Of a stretch of DNA of 6,181 nt, positions 1 to 6,105 are shown in pieces. Made by a program: the position numbers and the translations under genes. Under the pieces are notes generated by a model that saw only the letters and a list, made by a program, of their open reading frames with translations, was not told where the DNA came from and did no database searches. Position 1 is the stretch's first letter. Each line of letters starts with the position of its first letter. The DNA is from Acidobacteriota bacterium (GTDB taxonomy: Bacteria; Acidobacteriota; Blastocatellia; Pyrinomonadales; Pyrinomonadaceae), in contig CAUJFK010000261.1 of the NCBI GenBank assembly GCA_963169175.1, positions 1 to 6,181 of the forward strand, read 5' to 3'.

Positions 1-580
1 GGCAGACGGCGGTTCGATGCACTGGGCCGAGACAATAACGCGCGTCCGCGAAATGAATCCGGAATGCAAGGTCGAAGTGCTGATCCCCGATTTCAACGGC
101 GACGAAAATGCGTTGAACAATGTGCTGAAAGCACGTCCGGATGTTTTAAATCACAACACCGAAACCATCGCCCGCCTCTACCGCCGCGTCCGCCCGGATG
201 CGAAATATGAGCAGACGCTCGAGTTGCTGGAACGCTCCGCCCGCTGGCGCGATACTGTTCAACCGGCCATGAAAACCAAAAGCGGCATCATGGCAGGCCT
301 CGGTGAAACATTCGACGAGGTCGTCGATCTGATGCGCGATCTCCGCTCGGTCTCATGCGATATCATGACCATCGGCCAATACCTCCAACCATACGAAAAA
401 CGCCTCCCCGTCGAACGCTACGTCACACCCGAGGAATTCGCCGAATGGAAAAAGATCGGCGAATCAATGGGCTTCAAACACGTCGAATCATCACCGCTAA
501 CCCGCAGTTCCTATCACGCGAGAGAGCAGGCGGATAGTGGCGACAATGGTGTCTCATTAGTAGGGGTTTCGAGAGCTTAA
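1..580 (+). CDS. lipA: Lipoyl synthase LipA, C-terminal part (5' end outside the window)
   Basis: Lipoyl synthase is a radical-SAM enzyme that inserts two sulfur atoms into octanoyl groups on lipoyl domains of 2-oxoacid dehydrogenases and the glycine cleavage H protein; it is cytosolic. The frame is open from base 2 (first whole codon Ala) to TAA at 578-580, about 192 residues, so roughly the N-terminal 40% is missing, including the auxiliary-cluster cysteines and the radical-SAM CxxxCxxC motif. Diagnostic LipA segments are visible: DGGS near the left edge, VEVLIPDFNGDE, PDVLNHNTET, LYRRVRP, KSGIMAGLGE, TIGQYLQP, and the C-terminal RSSYH (codons 503-517), whose serine is known to ligate the auxiliary Fe-S cluster. 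After HAREQ comes a tail of about 16 residues without recognisable LipA similarity. The next gene starts 8 bp downstream. The family assignment is very secure. Confidence 0.96.
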   Translation, partial: ADGGSMHWAETITRVREMNPECKVEVLIPDFNGDENALNNVLKARPDVLNHNTETIARLYRRVRPDAKYEQTLELLERSARWRDTVQPAMKTKSGIMAGLGETFDEVVDLMRDLRSVSCDIMTIGQYLQPYEKRLPVERYVTPEEFAEWKKIGESMGFKHVESSPLTRSSYHAREQADSGDNGVSLVGVSRA

Positions 581-588
581 GGTCATAG

Positions 589-1104
589 ATGGCAAACGGA
601 AGAAATAACCGACTTGCGGGACAGATTGGTGAATATTTGGTCTGTGCTGAACTCGCACGGCGTGGGTATCTAGCAACACCGTTTGCCGGAAACATCCCGA
701 CGTTCGATGTGCTGGCTACTGACGAAAAGTTCCGAACGGTTCCGATTCAAGTCAAAGCGTCGAGAAAGCAAGGTTGGCAAACTAATGCAAAAGAATGGAT
801 GACCTTGACTTACGATAGTGTCACGGAAAGGCTTGATTATGACGGGCCTTGCGAGTTAAGTAACCCGGAATTGATATACGTTTGCGTTTTCATCTCTGAC
901 GTAAGAGATCGATTCTTCATCCTAACCAAGGCTCAGCTCCAGACCGTTGTCATCGGCCAATTTATACCTTGGCTTGAAGGTCACGGCTGGAAAAGACCTA
1001 AGAAACCGGACTCCTTTCATTGCAACTATAGGCTCGAAGCCTTGAGTGAATATGAAAGCAATTGGAATTTGATTAAGACGAGGTTCGAGAATCTGGGTTG
1101 TTAA
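589..1104 (+). CDS. PD-(D/E)XK nuclease-like hypothetical protein
   Basis: A 171-residue protein whose first 60 residues match the core of PD-(D/E)XK-type nucleases: an N-terminal helix with GE and a second Glu (G14-E15, E21), then FDVLA with D40, then a strand PIQVK with Q54 and K56 (the E...D...QxK pattern). The remaining 110 residues include aromatic-rich strands (YVCVFISDVRDRFFIL) and a Trp-rich segment (WLEGHGWKRPKKPD) that I do not recognise. A role in cutting DNA is inferred from the fold pattern only. No methyltransferase, helicase or intron lies beside it, so a restriction-modification role is unsupported. The start is backed by TAAGG (578-582), which overlaps the lipA stop with 6 bases to the ATG, so it may be translated from the lipA transcript. 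G+C is about 46% against 57% in lipA, suggesting acquisition. It could instead be a catalytically inactive relative. Confidence 0.82.
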   Translation: MANGRNNRLAGQIGEYLVCAELARRGYLATPFAGNIPTFDVLATDEKFRTVPIQVKASRKQGWQTNAKEWMTLTYDSVTERLDYDGPCELSNPELIYVCVFISDVRDRFFILTKAQLQTVVIGQFIPWLEGHGWKRPKKPDSFHCNYRLEALSEYESNWNLIKTRFENLGC

Positions 1105-1109
1105 ATTCC

Positions 1110-1138
1110 GTGCTTATTTAGCAACTTCGTTGTACAAT
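1110..1138 (+). promoter_or_regulatory. Predicted toxin-antitoxin promoter, leaderless type
   Basis: A good -10 hexamer TACAAT lies at 1133-1138. The -35 region, about 17 bases upstream (1110-1115, GTGCTT), is poor, so activity would rest mainly on the -10. Only 7 bases separate the -10 box from the antitoxin ATG at 1146. Transcription would therefore begin at or next to the start codon, and no Shine-Dalgarno sequence is present. The promoter sits in the 41-bp gap after the nuclease-like gene. The hexamer match is seen directly; promoter activity is inferred. Confidence 0.5.
1130..1137. promoter_or_regulatory. Palindromic TTGTACAA, putative antitoxin operator
   Basis: A perfect 8-bp palindrome, TTGTACAA, covers most of the predicted -10 box. 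Its core TGTACA is the hexamer known from the operator of the E. coli yefM-yoeB toxin-antitoxin operon, where the antitoxin and the antitoxin-toxin complex repress their own promoter. The gene downstream encodes a Phd/YefM-type antitoxin, which makes autoregulation the natural reading. Only one TGTACA copy is visible here, whereas yefM-yoeB has a longer arrangement with two palindromes. A small inverted repeat, CAAC-TTC-GTTG (1122-1132), overlaps it on the left. Confidence 0.5.
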
Positions 1139-1145
1139 CTTATTT

Positions 1146-1439
1146 ATGAAGCTTTCCCGTGATATTCAAAGTCTCAGTGTTTTCAAGAGGGACACTGCAA
1201 AATTCAGGCGGCAATTGAAGAAGACCAGGCAGCCAATTGTTCTCACTGTCAACGGAAAGGCTGATATGGTTCTGATCGACGCTGAATCATACGACGAATA
1301 TCTGCGTGACAAAGATCAGATCGACATGATCGCGAGTGTCAACCGCGGCATTGATGATATGCAGTCCGGCCGAACTAAGCCGGCGGAGCAAGTGTTTCGC
1401 GAATTTGAAGAGAAGTACAAAAACCTGCTCAGCGAATGA
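1146..1439 (+). CDS. Type II antitoxin, Phd/YefM family
   Basis: A 97-residue protein. Residues about 6-55 have the Phd/YefM fold signature: an N-terminal strand and helix (SLSVFKRDTAKFRRQLKKTRQ), then PIVLTVNGKADMVLIDAESYDEYL, the usual xPxxxTxxGxxxxVLxxxxxYxxL pattern. Residues 56-97 are charged and helical (GRTKPAEQVFREFEEKY), fitting the toxin-wrapping tail that neutralises the partner. The known role of the family is to bind the toxin protein and repress the shared promoter. The antitoxin lies upstream of the toxin, and its TGA overlaps the toxin ATG (ATGA, 1436-1439), so the two are translationally coupled. The first ATG is used because the family N-terminus begins there; there is no ribosome binding site before it, matching a leaderless mRNA. 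G+C is about 46%. Confidence 0.88.
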   Translation: MKLSRDIQSLSVFKRDTAKFRRQLKKTRQPIVLTVNGKADMVLIDAESYDEYLRDKDQIDMIASVNRGIDDMQSGRTKPAEQVFREFEEKYKNLLSE

Positions 1440-1732
1440 AGCGATTCGTAGTCGAGTTCTCCGAAAAGGCAATTGCCGACCTGGATGCGTCATTTGAATG
1501 GGGCTGCGAGGTGTGGGGAGCACCGCGGGCGGCGAAATGGTATTTTGAGATACGCGACAGGATCAGCGAGCTGCTGTGCAAGTCTCCGCTCGGTTGTCCA
1601 CTAGCTCCGCAGCAGCATCGGTATAAGGCAGAAACACGAGTGCTGTCCATCGATAGATACAACGTCCTTTTTCATCTTGAAGGAAAATTGGTAACGATAC
1701 TCCACATTCGCGGCCCCTTCACGGAGCGCTAA
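1436..1732 (+). CDS. Type II toxin, RelE/ParE superfamily
   Basis: A 98-residue basic protein with the ParE/RelE layout: an opening strand (KRFVVEFSEKAIADLDASFEW), two helices including APRAAKWYFEIRDRISEL, a loop with a small hydrophobic turn, then three closing strands with R68-V-L, Y75-N-V-L-F and V86-T-I-L-H-I-R (H90, R92). In this superfamily some members cut mRNA in the ribosome (RelE) and others poison DNA gyrase (ParE); the sequence alone does not decide, and the catalytic pattern is not clear enough to claim RNase activity. It starts inside the last codons of the antitoxin gene and stops 6 bp before the ferritin-like gene. G+C is about 54%, higher than its antitoxin. It is full length with no frameshift, so the pair is probably intact. 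Confidence 0.87.
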   Translation: MKRFVVEFSEKAIADLDASFEWGCEVWGAPRAAKWYFEIRDRISELLCKSPLGCPLAPQQHRYKAETRVLSIDRYNVLFHLEGKLVTILHIRGPFTER

Positions 1733-1738
1733 AAGATC

Positions 1739-2194
1739 ATGAACGAAACGGAAAACAAAAACGCGATCGAGATCCTCAACAGGATCATGGAACTTGAACT
1801 TGCCGGCGTAGTGCGTTATACGCATTACAGCTTGATGGTTTATGGATACAATCGCATTCCTATTGTTTCCTGGCTGAAGGGGAATGCGGATGAGAGCCTG
1901 GCCCATGCATATAAGGCGGGCGAGTTTGTGACGATGTTGGGCGGGCATCCGAGTTTGAAGATCGGGCCGCTGCTCGAGACGGAGAAGCATGACATCGGCG
2001 ACATCTTGCGCGAGAGCCTCGACCAGGAACGATCGACGCTTAACGTCTATTACGAGCTGCTGAAAGTAAGCGAAGGCACATCGGTCGCGCTCGAAGAATA
2101 TGCTCGCGAAATGATCCTTCTCGAAGAAATGCACCTCGACGAGGTCAACAAGATGCTCCGAAAGCCCGGCGACCTGGAGCCATTCAACGAGTAG
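1739..2194 (+). CDS. Bacterioferritin-like diiron four-helix protein
   Basis: A 151-residue ferritin-like protein that probably oxidises and stores iron in a cytosolic shell. Four helices are apparent, with candidate iron ligands E20 (helix A, ELAGVVRY), E52 and H56 (helix B, DESLAHA), E97 (helix C, DQERSTL), and E129 and H132 (helix D, EEMHLDEV). Compared with E. coli Bfr (E18, E51, H54, E94, E127, H130) the set is nearly complete, but the helix B pair is spaced ExxxH instead of ExxH. The residue aligned with the haem ligand Met52 appears to be Leu54, so haem binding is doubtful. Length agrees with bacterioferritins (about 155-160). The only Shine-Dalgarno candidate, GGAG at 1723-1726, is 12 bases upstream inside the toxin gene. 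The gene follows the toxin stop by 6 bp, suggesting co-transcription. A Dps-like or other ferritin-like subfamily remains possible. Confidence 0.87.
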   Translation: MNETENKNAIEILNRIMELELAGVVRYTHYSLMVYGYNRIPIVSWLKGNADESLAHAYKAGEFVTMLGGHPSLKIGPLLETEKHDIGDILRESLDQERSTLNVYYELLKVSEGTSVALEEYAREMILLEEMHLDEVNKMLRKPGDLEPFNE

Positions 2195-2219
2195 CCACGT
2201 ATGGAAACTGCAGTGCTTT

Positions 2220-2296
2220 TGCGGAAGCCCGCGCGTAAGCAAGGGCTTAATAGGAGCATTGAGTATTAAGCCCTTGCTCACGCGCGGGCTTCTGCA
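2220..2296. repeat. 77-bp near-perfect inverted repeat built from two REP-like units
   Basis: Arms 2220-2252 and 2264-2296 (33 bases each) are inverted copies with two differences (position 2223 against 2293 and position 2237 against 2279), separated by an 11-base loop. Each arm also contains its own imperfect palindrome, AAGCCC...GGGCTT (2225-2230 with 2243-2248; 2268-2273 with 2286-2291), so the element can form one long hairpin or two small ones. This matches the design of REP/BIME elements. It fills most of the 136-bp gap between the ferritin-like and acetyltransferase genes. No T-run follows it on either strand, so it is not a standard intrinsic terminator, though such a hairpin could still protect or shape the mRNA ends. 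That it is repeated elsewhere in the genome is inferred. Confidence 0.85.
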
Positions 2297-2330
2297 CTTG
2301 AGTCTGACAGCTTAAACCCAAAAACGTTCG

Positions 2331-2834
2331 ATGAACATTCTTACAACGGAACGGCTTCACTTGCGCGAGGTAACGGCGGCGGATGCCGAGTTTATCCTTG
2401 TGCTTCTGAACACGCCGAAATTCAAGGCGTTCATCGGCGACCGCGGTTTGCGAACCGTGGAGCACGCGGCCAAATATATCGAAGGCCGCTTTACAAAAAG
2501 CTATCTTGAAAATGGATTTGGCCTGTGGTTGATGGAACGGGCAGCGGACGCCGAGCCAGTGGGCATTTGCGGTTTTGTGAGCCGAAATGAACTGCCCGAT
2601 CCGGACATTGGTTTTGCACTCCTGCCTCAATTTGAGCGGCAAGGCTATGCATTCGAAGCTGCCGACGCTGTTATGCTATACGGACGGAAAACACTTGGGC
2701 TTTCGCGCTTGCTTGCCATCACAACACGCGACAACGAAAGTTCGGCGCGGCTTTTAACCAAGATCGGCTGTGTCTTTGAGAGAGAAATAGAAGTGGGCGG
2801 CGAAACTTTGAAGCTTTTCGCCGCCGATATATAA
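2331..2834 (+). CDS. GNAT-family N-acetyltransferase, RimJ/RimL type
   Basis: A 167-residue protein that would transfer an acetyl group from acetyl-CoA to an amine. It opens like RimJ/RimL-type enzymes (TERLHLREVTAADAEFI, residues 5-22). Residues 76-82 (PVGICGF) form the central strand. Motif A follows as DIGFALLPQFERQGYAFEAA (92-111), where the pyrophosphate-binding loop is RQGYA, a degenerate form of the usual (Q/R)xxGx(G/A). Motif B is NESSARLLTKIGCVFERE (135-152), typical of the family. The substrate is unknown: members modify ribosomal proteins, antibiotics or small metabolites. No good Shine-Dalgarno precedes the ATG, and no promoter was recognised between it and the palindrome upstream. 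Its 3' end carries a GC-rich hairpin, and its stop lies 4 bp from the stop of the convergent protease gene. Confidence 0.92.
   Translation: MNILTTERLHLREVTAADAEFILVLLNTPKFKAFIGDRGLRTVEHAAKYIEGRFTKSYLENGFGLWLMERAADAEPVGICGFVSRNELPDPDIGFALLPQFERQGYAFEAADAVMLYGRKTLGLSRLLAITTRDNESSARLLTKIGCVFEREIEVGGETLKLFAADI
2796..2825 (-). terminator. GC-rich hairpin in the acetyltransferase 3' end, possible terminator for the convergent protease gene
   Basis: A perfect 10-bp stem, GGCGGCGAAA (2796-2805) pairing with TTTCGCCGCC (2816-2825), encloses a 10-base loop. It lies inside the last codons of the acetyltransferase gene, 14 bases past the protease stop (2839-2841) when read on the minus strand. On the minus strand the stem is followed by a pyrimidine-rich, moderately T-rich stretch (2795 down to about 2777). 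On the plus strand it is followed by GATATATAAG with no T-run. Function as a terminator, perhaps for both converging transcripts, is inferred; the stem itself is seen directly. Confidence 0.45.
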
Positions 2835-2838
2835 GCGA

Positions 2839-5800
2839 TCACCTCTGTGCCGCATTTCCTGTCAATTCGCGGACGGCTCGGTCAAGCTGCGAATCTTTGC
2901 CGGTCAATGTTTCGCCTATCGGCCGTGTTACCGGAACATCGACCTGACGGGGATTCAGTTCCATATTCTTGCCGTCGCTGCCGGTTATCATCTGCATCGG
3001 TAGCCGAAGCGTTGTTCCGTCAAACAACTGCGTGTTCCATGTAAATATGATCCAGCCGGCTGTCGGCTCGCCGACCACTTTGCCGAGCTTAAGTGTTCGG
3101 TAACCTTCGGTCATGTCTTCGGCGTCGGAGAGCGAATGTTGGTTTGTGACGAGCACCGTCGGACGTTCGAGCGCACGCTGACCCAGATTTGACCTGGCCG
3201 GTACATTCCAAAATCCGCGCTGTTTCATTGTCAGGTAACCTTTCCGTGCCAAAACATCGATAACATAGACATTTACGAAACCGCCGTTGTTGTTGCGGAT
3301 GTCCACGACGACGCCTTCCTTCGCCTGGTTCTCTACATCGAGGTCGGCATAAAGCTGAGTGAGCGAATTCGCGGACATATCCGGGATGTGAACATATCCA
3401 ATCCGGCCGCCGCTGATCCGTGCAACGTATGCCCGATTGTCCTCGACCCATTGGCGATAAAGCAGATTTTTTTCAGCTCCGGTCGAAACCGGTTTGAGCA
3501 CGACATCGTGCTTGCCGGTGCCGTCCGCCGAACCGGCGATGCTAAGAACAACGCGTCGCCCGACTTTGTTTTCAAGCAATTCATCCAGATTTGTCTTACC
3601 GTTGATCGCAGTGCCGTCAACGCTGAGTAGATAGTCGCCGACGCGTACGCCGCCCGCGACCGCCGCCGGGCTGAGTGCGATGATCTCGGTAATTTTAAGC
3701 CGTCCGTTCGTTTCATATTCATTTCGGTCAAAACGAAGCCCGAGTTTTCCTATCGGCGCCGGCTGCGAACCTGACTGGCCTCCAACGCCGAGATGCGAAG
3801 CGTTCAACTCGCCGACCATCATGTTCATCAACCGCCGCACTTCGTCGATCGTTCTCGCGGATTCGACCAACGGTTCATAGGTCGCGCGGACGGCGTTCCA
3901 ATCAGCTCCGTGATATTTTTCGTCATAAAAATTATCACGCAGAAACCGCCAGCCTTGCTTGAACACCTCCATCTTCTCCTGGGCAAAATTAACATTGATA
4001 TTTATGTTCAGGCTTAGCGGCCGAACATCGCGGCGTTCCAGCCCGACGACATTTATCCGGCCGTTTTCGATGTAATAGACCTCTTTGCTGTCCGGCGAAA
4101 ACTGCGCCTGCGATTTAAAGCCGGGCGTCGAGGTTATCTGTTTTGACGAAGTATCTGTCGCAAGCTCTTCTAGCGAGCGTGTATAAAGGTTCATCTGGCC
4201 CTCGGCGGATGCCGAAATGAGCAGCGTTTTTCCGTCAGGGCTGATCGCCACGTTGCCGTTGTCAACGCCCGTGTTTATAAAGCTCGCCCGTCGTTTAATG
4301 TCCTCGAATACGATCTCGACATTTTTTACAGCATCCTTTTTTTCCGGCGAAGCCGATGGCGAGGGAGCGGGCGTTGGCGTAGAAGCAGGCAGAGGCGGCC
4401 GCCGATCCTGCGGATTCTCCTGCCGGAAAAGATCGCGAAACTGGTCTTCGCGGAACCGCGGCGTCCGCAGTTTCAGATCGATCCGGGCAATGATGCCTTC
4501 TTCGGTCCGCTGGCTTGAATCGAAAAGAATGTACGAACCGTCCGGGCTCCAGGCGATTGAACTGCTGTTCGAATTCGACAAAAAGCTGATCGGCCGCGCC
4601 AGGCCGCCGGCGGCCGGGACAACGTTCACATTGACATACGAACGGTTTTCCGGTGCGTTGGTAAGAAACGCTATCCATTTATTATCCGGCGACCATTGCA
4701 GAGCATCGCGGCCGAGCAGCGGCGACGGGTCGGTGAAAAGCTTGCAAATCTCGCGTTCGCGTTTTGCCTCGATATCATAAATAAAAACGGTCCGCGAGTT
4801 TCGAATAAAAGCAAGCGATTTGCCGTCCGGCGAAAACGAAGGAGCAGCGTCTATATCAGGCGTTGCGGTGATCCGCGATTCATTCTCGGTCGCAAATTCG
4901 TATTGGAATAGGTCCATTGAACCATCGCGTTCCGAGGCATAAACGATCCGCTTGCTGTCCGGCGACCAGGTCACATGCGATTCCGCCGCCGGCGTGTCCG
5001 TAACCTGTGCCGCGTCGCCGCCGTCTTTTACCGATCCCGCAAAAACCTCGCCCCGGGCAATAAGAGCAACCTTTTTGCCGTCCGGCGAAAGGGCAAATTC
5101 GCGAACCTGGGTTGAAAGGTTCATTCGCTCAACAATCGGGCTCGATGCGGCGCCGCGGAGCGTGATGGGAACTTCCTGCGGCCTGCCGCCTGTTGCCTTT
5201 GTCTTCCAAATGCTGAAATTTCGTTCAAAGACGATCTCTTCGCCGTCATAAGAGAGATTCGGCCAAAGGACGCGGCCGTCCGTAAAGCTTGTGATGGCTT
5301 TTGCCTGCGCACCGCGGTTCTGCGACCACAAATTTTGCTGGCCGCCGCGGTCGGAAACGTAATAAAGGTGCGATCCGTCCCCCGTCGCCATAGGCCAAAG
5401 CTGTTTAGCTCCGCGATCGGCTATTTCGGTATATGCTTCGCCATTTTTTTGCCAGATCTCGGTTTCGTCAATATGGCTGCGGCCGCGTCGCCACCATTGG
5501 TTGGACGAGATTCCGCGGGCGGCAAAGATAATGCTGCCGTCCGCAAGCGGCGATGCTCCGAACTCATTTGTAAAACGGTCAGAACTTATCTGCATAGGCG
5601 TTCCGCCTGTCGATGAAACGCGATAAACATCATTCATCCCGGCGATGTCGCGGCTTGTGGACGAAAAATAAAGCCAGTTGCCGTCGCGCGACCAATTATC
5701 GAGTTGTTCGTTCGCATCGTCGTATGTTATCCGCATCAGTTCACCGCTTGCAAGATCCAGCACATAAATATCCCCGCCGCCGGTGCGGTTCGACCCAAAA

Positions 5801-6042
5801 GCCAATTTCCGGCCGTCCGGCGAATACAGCGGCTTCGATTCGTTTGCCGGATGCGAGACAAGCAAACTCGCCGTCCCGCCCGCCGCTGGCACGGTCCAGA
5901 TATCGCCGCCGGATACAAAAGCGATCTCCTTTCGGTCAGGCGAAAGCGACGGCTCCGTCATATACCGCTTTGCGTTCTGTGCAGAAACGACGGTCAACGA
6001 AAGTACAAAAACAACCACGAACAATATTGAAGTTTTGAACAT
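2839..6042 (-). CDS. Secreted tricorn-protease homologue (PD40 propellers, PDZ, S41 peptidase)
   Basis: A 1067-residue tricorn-type serine protease, expected to degrade peptides into short products, probably in the periplasm. Residues 1-21 form a signal peptide (Lys3, hydrophobic core, VSA cleavage site). Thirteen PD40 blades (SPDG-type motifs near residues 33, 73, 117, 166, 221, 263, 318, 359, 403, 450, 498, 600, 648) fit the 6- plus 7-bladed propellers of Thermoplasma tricorn. A Pro-rich insert (about 547-569) splits the second propeller. Then come a helical C1 domain (about 691-758, with S749-H750), a PDZ domain (about 763-835) and an S41/C2 domain (about 873-1043) with RNNNGG near 920, S972-D973 and E1028. 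These align closely in spacing with tricorn S745-H746, S965-D966 and E1023, so it is probably active. An in-frame ATG at 6093 would add 17 residues before the signal peptide; I prefer 6042. The gene is convergent with the acetyltransferase. Confidence 0.93.
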   Translation of the reverse strand: MFKTSILFVVVFVLSLTVVSAQNAKRYMTEPSLSPDRKEIAFVSGGDIWTVPAAGGTASLLVSHPANESKPLYSPDGRKLAFGSNRTGGGDIYVLDLASGELMRITYDDANEQLDNWSRDGNWLYFSSTSRDIAGMNDVYRVSSTGGTPMQISSDRFTNEFGASPLADGSIIFAARGISSNQWWRRGRSHIDETEIWQKNGEAYTEIADRGAKQLWPMATGDGSHLYYVSDRGGQQNLWSQNRGAQAKAITSFTDGRVLWPNLSYDGEEIVFERNFSIWKTKATGGRPQEVPITLRGAASSPIVERMNLSTQVREFALSPDGKKVALIARGEVFAGSVKDGGDAAQVTDTPAAESHVTWSPDSKRIVYASERDGSMDLFQYEFATENESRITATPDIDAAPSFSPDGKSLAFIRNSRTVFIYDIEAKREREICKLFTDPSPLLGRDALQWSPDNKWIAFLTNAPENRSYVNVNVVPAAGGLARPISFLSNSNSSSIAWSPDGSYILFDSSQRTEEGIIARIDLKLRTPRFREDQFRDLFRQENPQDRRPPLPASTPTPAPSPSASPEKKDAVKNVEIVFEDIKRRASFINTGVDNGNVAISPDGKTLLISASAEGQMNLYTRSLEELATDTSSKQITSTPGFKSQAQFSPDSKEVYYIENGRINVVGLERRDVRPLSLNININVNFAQEKMEVFKQGWRFLRDNFYDEKYHGADWNAVRATYEPLVESARTIDEVRRLMNMMVGELNASHLGVGGQSGSQPAPIGKLGLRFDRNEYETNGRLKITEIIALSPAAVAGGVRVGDYLLSVDGTAINGKTNLDELLENKVGRRVVLSIAGSADGTGKHDVVLKPVSTGAEKNLLYRQWVEDNRAYVARISGGRIGYVHIPDMSANSLTQLYADLDVENQAKEGVVVDIRNNNGGFVNVYVIDVLARKGYLTMKQRGFWNVPARSNLGQRALERPTVLVTNQHSLSDAEDMTEGYRTLKLGKVVGEPTAGWIIFTWNTQLFDGTTLRLPMQMITGSDGKNMELNPRQVDVPVTRPIGETLTGKDSQLDRAVRELTGNAAQR

Positions 6043-6105
6043 ATCGAACAAATTTGCTTTCGGATCTGAAGATATTTGAAGAACCAGGCTCATACGCCCG
6101 CGGGC

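Noticed and set aside
474..695. 73-codon minus-strand frame across the lipA/nuclease junction
   Set aside because: It overlaps two plus-strand genes, and no motif or ribosome site supports it.
1139..1145. Ribosome binding site for the antitoxin gene
   Set aside because: The bases before the ATG are CTTATTT with no purine-rich stretch, so none can be supported.
1601..2281. 226-codon open frame on the minus strand across the ferritin-like gene
   Set aside because: It lies opposite two well-recognised genes (toxin end and ferritin-like), runs into the palindromic repeat at its start, and its translation resembles no protein family.
2220..2296. Intrinsic terminator for the ferritin-like or acetyltransferase gene
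   Set aside because: Neither strand has a T-run after the stem, and the arms are far longer than a usual terminator stem. A repeat element is the better description.
2247..2642. 131-codon minus-strand frame opposite the acetyltransferase
   Set aside because: It is antisense to a clear GNAT gene and begins inside the palindrome; no motif is seen in the product.
4217..4780. 187-codon plus-strand frame inside the protease region
   Set aside because: It is a shadow of the G+C-rich protease gene. Its Gly/Glu/Ala-rich middle is the complement of the Pro-rich linker and no family is recognisable.
4080..5945. Recurring GTCCGGCGA-type DNA motif, first taken for a dispersed DNA repeat
   Set aside because: Each copy encodes the SPDG turn of a PD40 blade in the same frame, so the repetition is explained by the protein.
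5613..6038. 141-codon plus-strand frame rich in Arg
   Set aside because: It is a complement of the first propeller and signal peptide, with composition typical of antisense frames in G+C-rich DNA.
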